A stretch of DNA of 64,000 nucleotides, from contig DATHNW010000022.1 in NCBI GenBank assembly GCA_035485575.1, positions 1-64,000 on the forward strand, written 5' to 3'. A program made the translations under genes and the position numbers. Positions 40,518 to 48,616 of the stretch are shown here, piece by piece; positions within the stretch are counted from its first letter, which is position 1, and every line of letters begins with the position of its first letter. Below the pieces are notes generated by a model. That model ran no database searches. It was not told where the DNA came from and saw nothing but the letters and a program-made list of their open reading frames with translations. Origin of the DNA: DASRHD01 sp035485575. GTDB taxonomy: Bacteria > Verrucomicrobiota > Verrucomicrobiia > Opitutales > Opitutaceae.

Positions 40518-43295
40518 ATGGCAACCGCCGCGCCCATTCGCGTGCTGTTGGTGGATGACAATGAGGGCAATTATCTCACCACCCGCGGCCATCTGGCTGA
40601 AATTGTCGAGCAGACCTATCTGATCGATTGGGCGCGGAGCGGCGACGATGGGCTACGCCTCATCGCGGAGGGCCGGCATGATGTCATTCTGATCGACCAG
40701 GAACTCGGCCGGATGTCGGGCCTCGACGTGCTCCGGCAGGCGCTGGCCCGCGGCAGTCGTGCGGCTTTCATTTTCCTGACGGTTCGCGCCGATCGCGCGT
40801 TCGATGAGCTTTTGCGCGATGCGGGGGCGGTCGACCATCTGGTCAAAAAGCAAATTAACGCTCCGCTGCTGGACCGCGCCATCCGCTACGTTCTTGAACG
40901 CAAACGGGTCGAGGACGCACATCGCGAAAGCGAGGAGCGTTTCCGTCTCATCGCCAATGCCACGCCGGCGCTGATCTATGTGACCGATGTGGAAGGCAAG
41001 GGCACCTTTATCAATCAAGGCTGGCTCGATTTCCGCGGCCGCAGTTTCACGGAGGAATGTGGCGATGGCTGGCTCGAAGGCGTGCATCCCGAGGATCGTG
41101 AGCGTGCCCACGCCTATTTTGTGAACGCCCTTCATCAGCGCAGCCGGCAGGAGATCGAATACCGCCTCCGCCACCGTGACGGCGAATATCGCTGGATGAT
41201 GGATATCGGCGTGCCGCGCTACCTGCCCGACGGCACTTTTGCCGGCTATGTCGGCTCGCTCACGGACATCACCGATCGCAAGCGCCAGCAGGAAGGATTA
41301 TCCCCTGCGCATGATGAGACCGTCCATGCCTCGCGCTTGAAGGCGCAATTTCTCGCCAACATGAGCCATGAAATCCGCACGCCGATGAATGGCATCATCG
41401 GCATGTCCGGGCTGCTGCTCGACACGACGCTTACCCACGAGCAGCGCGAGCTGGCCGAAATCGTCCAGAAAAGTGCCGACGCGCTCCTGGGCGTCATCAA
41501 CGACATCATGGATCTGGCCAGGATTGAGGCGGGCAAGCTTCAGATTGAAGCCATTGAGTTCGACTTGCGCACGCTGGTCGAGGACACGCTGGCGCTTTTC
41601 AGCGAGCGCGCCCATGACAAGGGCCTCGAGCTGGCCTGCGAATTTTCAGCCGGTTCGGCCACGTTGTTGCGCGGTGATCCCGGCCACCTCCGTCAGGCGA
41701 TCACCAATCTGGTCGGCAACGCCATCAAGTTTACCGAGCATGGCGAGGTCTTTGTGCGGGTCATGAGCCTTGAGGAAACGCCGGAAATGTTCTCCTTTCG
41801 GCTGGAAGTCCATGATACCGGCATCGGGATCACGGCCGAAGCTCAGCGGCAGCTTTTCCAGCCCTTTGTGCAGGCGGACGGCGCCACCACCCGTCAATAT
41901 GGAGGCACCGGCATCGGTCTTGTCATTGCGCGCCATCTGGTGGAGCTCATGGGCGGCCGCATCGGGTTGGAGAGCAATCCGGACCGCGGCTCAACCTTCT
42001 GGTTCGAGCTCTCGCTGCCCAAGCTTTTTGCGGAGGTGCCGGCCGTGCGGACGGCTATTCCCCCCGGCACAACCGCCCTCGTGGTTGATGACAACGCCAC
42101 CAATCGCCGCATCATTGCCGCCCAGCTTGAACAAATGAAAATCGCCGTTGAAACGGCGGCGGACGCCGGGGACGCCCTCACGCGCTTGCGTGCCCGGGCG
42201 CGGGAGGGCCGGCCTTTTCATCTCGCCCTGCTCGATCGTCAGATGCCCGGCATAGACGGTCTCGCCCTCGCGCGGGAAATTCGCACCCATGCCGCCTTGG
42301 GCAACACCAAGCTCGTCATGCTCACCTCCGCCAGCCATCTCTCCGAGGCGGACGATCTGCGCGCCCTTGGGATCGACGGATTTTTCGTCAAGCCGGTGCG
42401 GCACCTGCAGTTTGAGCAGACACTCACCCGTGTGCTCGCGCCCACCTCCACCGGGACGGAGGCAGGCGAAACGGCTTCACGACTGGCCATCAAGCGTGCG
42501 CCTGCGTTGCGCGCGCTCATCGTGGAAGACAACACCGTCAACCAAAAAGTCGCCCAGCGCCATATGGAGAAGCTCGGCCACCGGGTGGAAGTGGCAGGCA
42601 ATGGAGCCCGGGCGCTGGAGATGCTGGCGCTTCAAAAATACGACGTCATCATCATGGACTGCCAGATGCCCGTCCTTGATGGCTATGAAACCACGCGGCG
42701 CATCCGGGCCGGGCATGTGCCCAATCTTGACCGCCATGTGCCCATTATCGCGGTCACCGCCTATGCGATGGACAGTGTCCACCAGAAATGCCTCGCCGCC
42801 GGCATGGACGAGTTTGTCAGCAAGCCCATCCGCTTTGAAGAGCTCAAGGCCGCGCTTGAGCATGTGCGCACCAAGCGCGCCGCTGCCGGCACCCGGGTTG
42901 GCGCACCCGCCTCGGCCGGTCCGGTGATCATGGATCTCGCCCAGTTCGAGCATCTCAAGAGCCTGCAGGACGCCGCCGATCCGCAATTCCTTGTCGATTT
43001 GATCGACCTCTTTCTCACGGAAACACCGAAACGGTTCAAGGATCTGGCGGCAGCCTATGCGGCCGGCGATGCGCGTACCACCGCGCAGCTGGCCCACACC
43101 GTCACAGGGGCGTGCGTCAACTTCGGCGGCCGGGCCTTGCAAGCCCTTTGCCAGCAAATTGAGGAATGCGCCCGCAGCGGCAACCTGAAGGCGGCCTCGG
43201 GCCTCATCGGAAAACTGGAACCAGAGCTTGCCCAACTCGCGAAAGCGCTTACGCTTGAGAAAGAAAGGTTCACACTTGAACATTCTCGCCGTTGA
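40518..43295 (+). CDS. Hybrid sensor histidine kinase REC-PAS-HK-REC-REC-Hpt
   Basis: 925 residues from ATG 40518 (MATAAPIRVLLVDDNEGN); the frame before it overlaps the truncated receiver. Order: receiver 1 (about 8-125, Asp in VILIDQELGRMSG), PAS/PAC (about 138-258), HisKA SHEIRTPMNG (His about 284), HATPase with NLVGNAIKFTE and GGTGIGLVIARHLVE, receiver 2 (TALVVDDNATNRR, from about 518), receiver 3 (ALIVEDNTVNQKV, from about 666; Asp in IIMDCQMPVLDG), Hpt (LAHTVTGACVNFGG, His about 857). It has no membrane segments, so it is a cytosolic sensor. Its 3' end overlaps the next gene. Confidence 0.93.
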   Translation: MATAAPIRVLLVDDNEGNYLTTRGHLAEIVEQTYLIDWARSGDDGLRLIAEGRHDVILIDQELGRMSGLDVLRQALARGSRAAFIFLTVRADRAFDELLRDAGAVDHLVKKQINAPLLDRAIRYVLERKRVEDAHRESEERFRLIANATPALIYVTDVEGKGTFINQGWLDFRGRSFTEECGDGWLEGVHPEDRERAHAYFVNALHQRSRQEIEYRLRHRDGEYRWMMDIGVPRYLPDGTFAGYVGSLTDITDRKRQQEGLSPAHDETVHASRLKAQFLANMSHEIRTPMNGIIGMSGLLLDTTLTHEQRELAEIVQKSADALLGVINDIMDLARIEAGKLQIEAIEFDLRTLVEDTLALFSERAHDKGLELACEFSAGSATLLRGDPGHLRQAITNLVGNAIKFTEHGEVFVRVMSLEETPEMFSFRLEVHDTGIGITAEAQRQLFQPFVQADGATTRQYGGTGIGLVIARHLVELMGGRIGLESNPDRGSTFWFELSLPKLFAEVPAVRTAIPPGTTALVVDDNATNRRIIAAQLEQMKIAVETAADAGDALTRLRARAREGRPFHLALLDRQMPGIDGLALAREIRTHAALGNTKLVMLTSASHLSEADDLRALGIDGFFVKPVRHLQFEQTLTRVLAPTSTGTEAGETASRLAIKRAPALRALIVEDNTVNQKVAQRHMEKLGHRVEVAGNGARALEMLALQKYDVIIMDCQMPVLDGYETTRRIRAGHVPNLDRHVPIIAVTAYAMDSVHQKCLAAGMDEFVSKPIRFEELKAALEHVRTKRAAAGTRVGAPASAGPVIMDLAQFEHLKSLQDAADPQFLVDLIDLFLTETPKRFKDLAAAYAAGDARTTAQLAHTVTGACVNFGGRALQALCQQIEECARSGNLKAASGLIGKLEPELAQLAKALTLEKERFTLEHSRR

Positions 43296-43878
43296 GGACG
43301 ACGCCGTCGCCCGCAAAATACTCCGCCAACTGCTCCGCCGCCTCGGTCATGAGGTAGTGGAGGCCTCCGATGGTGAAGAGGCATGGGCCCTTCTTCAGGC
43401 CGGCGGCATCCGCGTCGTGGTCAGTGACTGGACCATGCCGCACCTCGACGGCCTCGGCCTCTGCCGCCGCATCCGCGCCAGCCTGGATACCGACTACGTT
43501 TATTTCATCCTTCTGACCGGCAACACCGCCAGCGATGAGAACCAGCGCGCGGCCGGCGAGGCCGGGGTGGACGATTTTCTCACCAAGCCGCTCGACGCGC
43601 AGAATCTGTGGATGCGGCTCCGCGTGGCCGAGCGTATTCTCCGTTACGCGACGCAGGTGCGCCAGCTCGAGGCCTTCCTGCCGATCTGTTCCTACTGCAA
43701 AAAAATCCGCGACGACAAAAATTACTGGCAGCAAATCGAGGCCTACATCAACAAGCGCACGGGTACCGATTTCAGCCACTCGGTCTGTCCCGACTGTTAC
43801 CAGCGCGTGATCATGCCCGAGCTGGAAAAAATGCGCGCCGAGCGGGCTGCCGCGCCCCATGCCAAGCGAACGCACTGA
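43276..43878 (+). CDS. Response regulator with C-terminal cysteine cluster
   Basis: 200 residues from a TTG at 43276, which begins the receiver (NILAVEDDAVARKILRQLL); GAAAGG lies 10 nt upstream. Asp is in VVVSDWTMPHLDGL and Lys in DDFLTKPLD. After a linker helix comes LPICSYCKKIRDDKNYWQQIEAYI...CPDC, a four-cysteine motif (CxxC...CxxC) seen at the end of many receiver-only regulators, probably metal-binding. The start overlaps the kinase by 20 nt, so the two are translationally coupled and probably form one phosphorelay. Confidence 0.9.
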   Translation: MNILAVEDDAVARKILRQLLRRLGHEVVEASDGEEAWALLQAGGIRVVVSDWTMPHLDGLGLCRRIRASLDTDYVYFILLTGNTASDENQRAAGEAGVDDFLTKPLDAQNLWMRLRVAERILRYATQVRQLEAFLPICSYCKKIRDDKNYWQQIEAYINKRTGTDFSHSVCPDCYQRVIMPELEKMRAERAAAPHAKRTH

Positions 43879-44062
43879 CCGGCTCGAGGAACGCCTCGCC
43901 TGGCTGGAGCGGCATGTCACCGAACAGGACAAGGCCATGCTCGCCTTGCACGAGGAAATCGCGCGTCTTCGCGTCGAGCTAAAGCAGCTCCGCGAACGCC
44001 CCTCCGCTGCGGTTGCACCCGGTGAGGCGGTGGAGCAGGACGAGCGTCCGCCGCATTACTGA
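43859..44062 (+). CDS. slyX: SlyX-family protein
   Basis: 67 residues, coiled coil (RLEERLAWLERHVTEQDKAMLALHEEIARLRVELKQLRER) ending in the family's PPHY C-terminus. The function of SlyX is unknown. It overlaps the upstream regulator by 20 nt, so it is translated from the same message, an unusual companion for a phosphorelay. Confidence 0.88.
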   Translation: MPSERTDRLEERLAWLERHVTEQDKAMLALHEEIARLRVELKQLRERPSAAVAPGEAVEQDERPPHY

Positions 44063-44087
44063 GCGTTTAGGATGGGGAGCCGCCCAG

Positions 44088-45278
44088 TCAAAACACCGCG
44101 GTCACTTCTGCCTGCTGGCCGGGCTCGATCGTGAGCGTGCCGAGGGCGGCGCATTCCACGCCGTCGTTTTTGTACAGCTTGGCCTGGATGGGCGCTGTGG
44201 CGTCGGTGGTTTCCCAGCGCCACTTGCCGATGGACACAAATTGCAGCGGCACGCCCTGGTCCCAATTCAAACCCGGGCCTGCGCCGCGGAGAAAAAGTTT
44301 GTTGCCGATGCCGATGTAGGCGGTGACGAGCAGGCGGGTGGCGCCGTCGGCGGAAAGCGCCGACACCGGTGCGGCCTCATCGGGTGACGGCTGGGAGAAT
44401 TCATCGGCGCTTGCAGGCGCGGCCACTGGCTCCGGTGGAGCGGTCTCGATTTCCAGATTAAGCGCGGGTTCGGGATTTTCCGCCTTGGGCTTTTTCGGTG
44501 CGCGCTTGCGCGGCATTTTTGGCTCTTCCGCAGCCAGTTCGGCCACAATGGCTTCCGTGGCCGCCGGCTTTTCTTCGACGACTGGCGGAATCACCACAGG
44601 TTCGACGGCCGGGGACTCCGGTTCTTCACGATGAGCGATGCGGGCAGACGCGGGTTTTTCGGTGGCCGATGCCGCGAGGGCGGCCGAAAATTTTTCAACC
44701 AAGGCGGCGAGCACAGCGATTTTTGCGTCAAGCTGGCTGAAGACCTGTCCGGCTTTCACATCCAGTTCAGCGCGGGCGGTCGAAAGATTTTTCTGTGCGA
44801 CGGTCTCCAGCCTGGCAAGTTCGGCTGCGGCCTGGCGGATATGGCTGGCCGTGGTTTCGAGCTGTGCATTTTCGGCGGTGCGCAGGGATTTGACCTCGCC
44901 GATTTTCTCCTGAAGACGGGCAGGGAGCTGTTCGGCGAGCTGGAGATTTTTGGTGGCGGTCTCGGCGAGGCCATGCAGGCTGGCGGTGGCGATGCTGATT
45001 TGCTCGGCGGAGGTGGCGACGGTGCGGGCCAGGGCCTCAAGCGAACGCTGGCGCTCATCCAAAGCCTCATCCTGTTTGCGCGCATAATCACTGATGAAGG
45101 GTGTCGCGGCGAGCACTGCGCCGAGCGCGACACTGGCGACGATGAGCATAAGCGGCGCACCCGCAAATGGATTGCGGGCCTGGCTGCCGATGACGAAGGC
45201 AATCGCGAGCAGCGCGGCATCGCCGGCGAGAAAGGGCCATTTCGGAAGGCGCGGGGTGTCAGCTGGAAGCAAGGGCAT
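44088..45278 (-). CDS. Membrane-anchored coiled-coil protein with C-terminal carbohydrate-binding-like domain
   Basis: 396 residues. Two N-terminal membrane helices (about 18-32 and 42-60), a long coiled coil (about 65-210), and a Pro/Ala/Glu-rich basic-acidic linker (KMPRKRAPKKPKAE). The last ~80 residues resemble an Ig-like starch-binding/CBM fold (VTAYIGIGNKLFLRG...FVSIGKWRWETTD...QAKLYKNDG). I recognise no named family. It could tether a polymer or glycan to the membrane. Convergent with slyX. Confidence 0.75.
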   Translation of the reverse strand: MPLLPADTPRLPKWPFLAGDAALLAIAFVIGSQARNPFAGAPLMLIVASVALGAVLAATPFISDYARKQDEALDERQRSLEALARTVATSAEQISIATASLHGLAETATKNLQLAEQLPARLQEKIGEVKSLRTAENAQLETTASHIRQAAAELARLETVAQKNLSTARAELDVKAGQVFSQLDAKIAVLAALVEKFSAALAASATEKPASARIAHREEPESPAVEPVVIPPVVEEKPAATEAIVAELAAEEPKMPRKRAPKKPKAENPEPALNLEIETAPPEPVAAPASADEFSQPSPDEAAPVSALSADGATRLLVTAYIGIGNKLFLRGAGPGLNWDQGVPLQFVSIGKWRWETTDATAPIQAKLYKNDGVECAALGTLTIEPGQQAEVTAVF

Positions 45279-45340
45279 GGCGCGCGGCGTTGGCAGAGTT
45301 TTTTGCGGCGCCCCGCGATTTTCTCAAGGCCAAAGGTATA

Positions 45341-45380
45341 TTGAAAAGAAAGTTGTGTATGGGATGATATATGTTACAAT
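45341..45380 (+). promoter_or_regulatory. Promoter candidate for the 45410 gene
   Basis: TTGTGT (45353-45358), 16-nt spacer, TACAAT (45375-45380) gives a plausible sigma-70 promoter. An alternative is TTGAAA (45341-45346), 18 nt, TGATAT. Either would start RNA after the ATG at 45371, favouring ATG 45410 as the start of the downstream gene. Confidence 0.5.
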
Positions 45381-45409
45381 GTTCCTCCAAGGTGAACTTC
45401 TCTCATTAT

Positions 45410-45673
45410 ATGCGTATTGAGCGAAGAGAAAGTGGATGCGCACGCCACTATGTGGTGCACGTCGGCGAACCGCGGTTCACGATGGAACTGGCGCTGGATG
45501 CGGAGGCGCCGGATAAAATCGGCCGCGGTATCATCCGCCGCGTGTCCCTGCCCAATTCATGGGCCGGCGACTATGGCCGGTGCGCGCAGGCGCTGCTGAC
45601 TGCGCAGGAATTTTTCCGGCAATCCTTCGGCGAGCCCGCGCCCAAGATGGAATCCCGGCGTTTCGGCCGGTGA
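45410..45673 (+). CDS. Small conserved-looking hypothetical protein
   Basis: 87 residues from ATG 45410 (MRIERRESGCARHYVVHVG); the frame is open from 45371 but that part falls inside the promoter candidate. Mixed alpha/beta, no signal peptide or known motif. GC-rich codons from about 45430 onward look coding. No family is recognised. It converges on the AmpD-like gene 6 bp downstream. Confidence 0.6.
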   Translation: MRIERRESGCARHYVVHVGEPRFTMELALDAEAPDKIGRGIIRRVSLPNSWAGDYGRCAQALLTAQEFFRQSFGEPAPKMESRRFGR

Positions 45674-45679
45674 GGTTCG

Positions 45680-46156
45680 TCAGGTGAATTTCGCGGCGAT
45701 GGCCGCGTGCAGGCGCAGCCATTCGCCCGGGGCGAGATCGTCCTTCCGGCCGGGCGAAACCTGCCGGTGATCAATCATGCGCTCGGCCGTCCACCCATGG
45801 CGCATCCAGCGCGGTGTCAGCCATTCGAGGGCGGAAGCGAGCTGGGCTTCGGTGAGTGGCGCGACACGGATGTCGCCCGCGAAGGCGAGGCCGAGCAGGA
45901 AGTCATTGCAACGGGTGCGGCCGAGAAATTGCGAGGCGCCGGCGTGCCAGGCGATGTGCTCATCGGGGACGAGCGTGCAGCGCGTTCCGTCGCCATCAAT
46001 CAGGACATGATAGCTGACCTTACTCGCAGGATCGAGCATGCGGGCGATGGTATCGGCGAAGGATGAAACACTGTGGTGAAACAGCACGCCAAGACGCTCA
46101 TGCGGCGGAGCCGGGTCGCAATTGGGCGAAAGACGGATGATTTCGGCAAAGGGCAT
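45680..46156 (-). CDS. N-acetylmuramoyl-L-alanine amidase (AmpD/Amidase_2 type)
   Basis: 158 residues with the zinc ligands and core of amidase family 2: VLFHHSVS (His27/His28), SYHVLIDGDGTRCTLVPDEHIAWHAG, and DHRQVSPGRKDDLAP near the C-terminus. There is no signal peptide, as in cytosolic AmpD, which recycles anhydro-muropeptides. Could also be a PGRP-like amidase. It is directly upstream, on the same strand, of nothing else; the neighbouring gene at 46172 lies 15 bp before it and is likely cotranscribed. Confidence 0.88.
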   Translation of the reverse strand: MPFAEIIRLSPNCDPAPPHERLGVLFHHSVSSFADTIARMLDPASKVSYHVLIDGDGTRCTLVPDEHIAWHAGASQFLGRTRCNDFLLGLAFAGDIRVAPLTEAQLASALEWLTPRWMRHGWTAERMIDHRQVSPGRKDDLAPGEWLRLHAAIAAKFT

Positions 46157-46171
46157 GGGGACTTTTTATGT

Positions 46172-46540
46172 TCACAGCCGTCGCCAGGCCAACAGGCAGA
46201 TCCGACCAAGCATGCCGATGCGCAGTCCGCCCTCCAGGGTGAGGAGAACAAGCACCCATTTCAGGCCGCAATTTCGGCGCAACAAGAAGCCGATGAGGGT
46301 GACGGCAACGAGGCAGGCCACCTCGGCGCGGCCGAAAGGCTGCAGGAGCAGCACGAACATCCACAGCCAGTAGAATACGAGGCCGGCACTCCAGAAAAAC
46401 GCGGTGAGCTCGCGCAGGCCCAGTTCGCGCGGATCGGCGCCGCGGGCGATTTGCCTGATGCCGAGGTAGCGTTCGCTGATGAAGAGCTGCCAGAGCTCGA
46501 AGAGGAGAAACAGCGGGGCAAAAAAAACGAGCGAAGGCAT
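46172..46540 (-). CDS. Small integral membrane protein
   Basis: 122 residues with four predicted membrane segments (about 3-18, 48-68, 73-88, 93-115). No family is recognised. It lies between the AmpD-like gene (15 bp downstream) and a small cytosolic gene (6 bp upstream), so these three minus-strand genes form a compact unit. Confidence 0.7.
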   Translation of the reverse strand: MPSLVFFAPLFLLFELWQLFISERYLGIRQIARGADPRELGLRELTAFFWSAGLVFYWLWMFVLLLQPFGRAEVACLVAVTLIGFLLRRNCGLKWVLVLLTLEGGLRIGMLGRICLLAWRRL

Positions 46541-46546
46541 GACAGG

Positions 46547-46804
46547 CTAGTGCAGGGGGATTTCGTGCAGAATCTTTCGCGCAGCCTCGTACGCGAGCCC
46601 GTCTTCATCGCGCCACCCCACGATGGCTTGGCGCTGCATGTGCAGGAGGATGGGGATTTCGACGGCTTGCACGGGATGAACTTCATGCAAACCTGCTTCC
46701 GCGCCAAGGCGGAACACATCATGCCGGCCGGCCACAAACGCGTTGCCGCGCGCCGCCTTTGCCTCAAGATGCCCGTTCGAAATGAACCTCACCGTCGGCT
46801 GCAC
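46547..46804 (-). CDS. Small hypothetical protein, 5' end overlapping a divergent gene
   Basis: 85 residues (or 81 from GTG 46792). Codon choice is as GC3-rich as neighbours and the frame fits tightly 6 bp before the next minus-strand start, so it looks real. No motif is recognised. Both possible starts (GTG 46804 or 46792) overlap the start of the divergent transglutaminase gene (ATG 46782), so only one of the two starts may be right or the genes overlap head to head. Confidence 0.55.
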   Translation of the reverse strand: MQPTVRFISNGHLEAKAARGNAFVAGRHDVFRLGAEAGLHEVHPVQAVEIPILLHMQRQAIVGWRDEDGLAYEAARKILHEIPLH

Positions 46805-47591
46805 GCTCGGTTATCAAATCCTTTCGCCGAGCGCCCACTTCACCTTTAACATCCTCGTCAATACCGATGCGCAGCAGCGCCTTTTGAGCGAGACCGTCAT
46901 GTGCACGCCCGAAGTGCCTTCCGAGCGCGTCTCTTCCTCCAAGGGCAACCGTGTGCTTCGCGCTGATGCGCCCGCGGGGGCGTTCGAGCTGCGCTACAGC
47001 GCCACGGTCGAGATCATCCGCCCGCCGCTGCCAGCCGAGATCAGGCAGGACAACCCGGGCCGCCTGCCGCTGGCGGTTTTGACCTACATGCTGCCGAGTC
47101 GCTATTGCGAAAGCGACCGCTTTACGCAGATCGCCCTCGAGCTGTTCGGCAAAATTGAGAGCCGCGCCGAGCAGGTTCGCGAAATCTGCCGGTGGGTGGA
47201 TGCCAATCTCGAATACAAACCCGGCGCCACCGATTCGCGCACCTCTGCCTGGGATGTGTGGACCTTGCGCAAGGGCGTGTGCCGGGACTACACCCATCTG
47301 GCCATCGCTCTTTGTCGCGCGCTCAACATCCCCGCCCGTTATGTTGGCAACTATGCGGCCGGCCTCGACCCGATGGATTTCCACGCCTGCTTCGAGGCCT
47401 ATCTCGGCGGCGCCTGGCGCCTCTTCGACCCGAGCGATCAGATCGCGCCGGAAAACATTGTCGTCATTGCCCGTGGCCGCGATGCCGCCAACGCCGCGCT
47501 CACGACCATCTTCGGCAAAGTCGCCCCCACCCAGTTCAAGGTCTCCTGCACGGCCGAACCGGGCGCCCTGCCCAGCCCGCAAGTCGCCTGA
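46782..47591 (+). CDS. Transglutaminase-like (cysteine protease superfamily) protein
   Basis: 269 residues. N-terminal beta-rich domain (MNLTVGCTLGYQILSPSAHFTF), then the transglutaminase core with the catalytic triad: Cys in RKGVCRDYTHLAIALCRALNIPARYV (about 167), His in MDFHACFEAYLGG, Asp in FDPSDQ. Bacterial members with this N-terminal domain may act as proteases or amidases. No signal peptide is seen. The MbfA-like gene starts 11 bp downstream, likely cotranscribed. Confidence 0.9.
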   Translation: MNLTVGCTLGYQILSPSAHFTFNILVNTDAQQRLLSETVMCTPEVPSERVSSSKGNRVLRADAPAGAFELRYSATVEIIRPPLPAEIRQDNPGRLPLAVLTYMLPSRYCESDRFTQIALELFGKIESRAEQVREICRWVDANLEYKPGATDSRTSAWDVWTLRKGVCRDYTHLAIALCRALNIPARYVGNYAAGLDPMDFHACFEAYLGGAWRLFDPSDQIAPENIVVIARGRDAANAALTTIFGKVAPTQFKVSCTAEPGALPSPQVA

Positions 47592-47602
47592 AGCCCGCCG
47601 CC

Positions 47603-48547
47603 ATGCGCGCCTTCGATTCCCTCAGCGAAAAGGAAATCCTCGCGCTCGCCATCTCGCTGGAGGAGGAGGACGGGCGCATTTACGCGGACTTTGCCGATGG
47701 CCTGAAGGAAAGCTACCCCGAGCAGGCCGGGAAATTCGCCGCGCTCCGCGCCGACGAGGACGGCCACCGCCACCGCTTGCTCACGCTCTATCGCGAGCGG
47801 TTTGGCGAACACATCCCGCTGATCCGCCGGCAGGAGGTGAAGGGCTTCGTCAGCCGCCACTCCTTCTGGCTGGTGCGTCCGCTCGGCCTCAATGCTGTGC
47901 GCAGGCAGGCCGCCTTGATGGAACTTGAGACGCGCCGCTTTTACGAGTCCTCCGCGCGCCGCGCGACCGATGCCGGCATCCGCCAGCTTCTCGGCGACCT
48001 CGCGGAAGAGGAGCGCAAGCACGAGAGCATCGCCGAAAAAATCGCCTCCGCTGAAATCAGTGGGGAGGAACAGGCGACGGCGCACCGCCTGTTCGTGCTG
48101 CAGGTCGTCCAGCCCGGCCTCGCCGGCCTGATGGACGGCTCAGTCTCGACACTCGCGCCGCTTTTTGCCGCCGCTTTCGCGACGAAAAGCAGCGGGGCGA
48201 CCTTTGCCGTCGGCTTGGCGGCGAGCCTGGGCGCGGGCATCAGCATGGGCTTTGCCGAGGCGCTTTCCGACGACGGCAGCCTCACCGGCCGCGGCCGGCC
48301 GCTCCTGCGCGGCCTGGTCTGCGGGCTCATGACCGCGCTCGGCGGCCTCGGCCACACATTGCCCTACCTGATTCCGGACATGCACACCGCCACCTCCATC
48401 GCAGTGGGGGTGGTCGCGGTGGAGCTCGTCGTCATCGCCTGGATTCGTAACCGTTTTATGGATACACCATTGCTGGCCGCCATTTTCCAGATCGTGATCG
48501 GCGGCCTGCTGGTGTTCCTGACCGGCATCCTCATCGGCAGCTCGTGA
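47603..48547 (+). CDS. mbfA: Membrane-bound ferritin-like/VIT1 fusion (MbfA family)
   Basis: 314 residues from ATG 47603; the frame upstream is antisense/other-frame of the transglutaminase gene. N-terminal ~145 residues are a rubrerythrin-like four-helix ferritin domain with Glu/His ligands (AISLEEEDGRIYADFAD, DEDGHRHRLL, EERKHESIAEKI). The C-terminal part is a VIT1/CCC1-like iron/manganese transporter (LMDGSVSTLAPLFAAAFATK...GISMGFAEALSDDGS) with five membrane helices. Family members export iron under excess or oxidative stress and are often Irr/Fur controlled. No operator was identified. Confidence 0.9.
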   Translation: MRAFDSLSEKEILALAISLEEEDGRIYADFADGLKESYPEQAGKFAALRADEDGHRHRLLTLYRERFGEHIPLIRRQEVKGFVSRHSFWLVRPLGLNAVRRQAALMELETRRFYESSARRATDAGIRQLLGDLAEEERKHESIAEKIASAEISGEEQATAHRLFVLQVVQPGLAGLMDGSVSTLAPLFAAAFATKSSGATFAVGLAASLGAGISMGFAEALSDDGSLTGRGRPLLRGLVCGLMTALGGLGHTLPYLIPDMHTATSIAVGVVAVELVVIAWIRNRFMDTPLLAAIFQIVIGGLLVFLTGILIGSS

Positions 48548-48566
48548 GGAGGCGGCGCTGAAGCGA

Positions 48567-48593
48567 AAAAAGCGGAGGGAGCTCCCGCTTTTT
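48567..48593. terminator. Bidirectional terminator between mbfA and the pyrophosphatase gene
   Basis: AAAAAGCGG and CCGCTTTTT (9 bp) flank a loop containing GGGAGCTCCC. A T-tract on both strands makes it usable by both convergent genes. Confidence 0.75.
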
Positions 48594-48616
48594 GATGATG
48601 AGGGGGCGCCGCGGGC

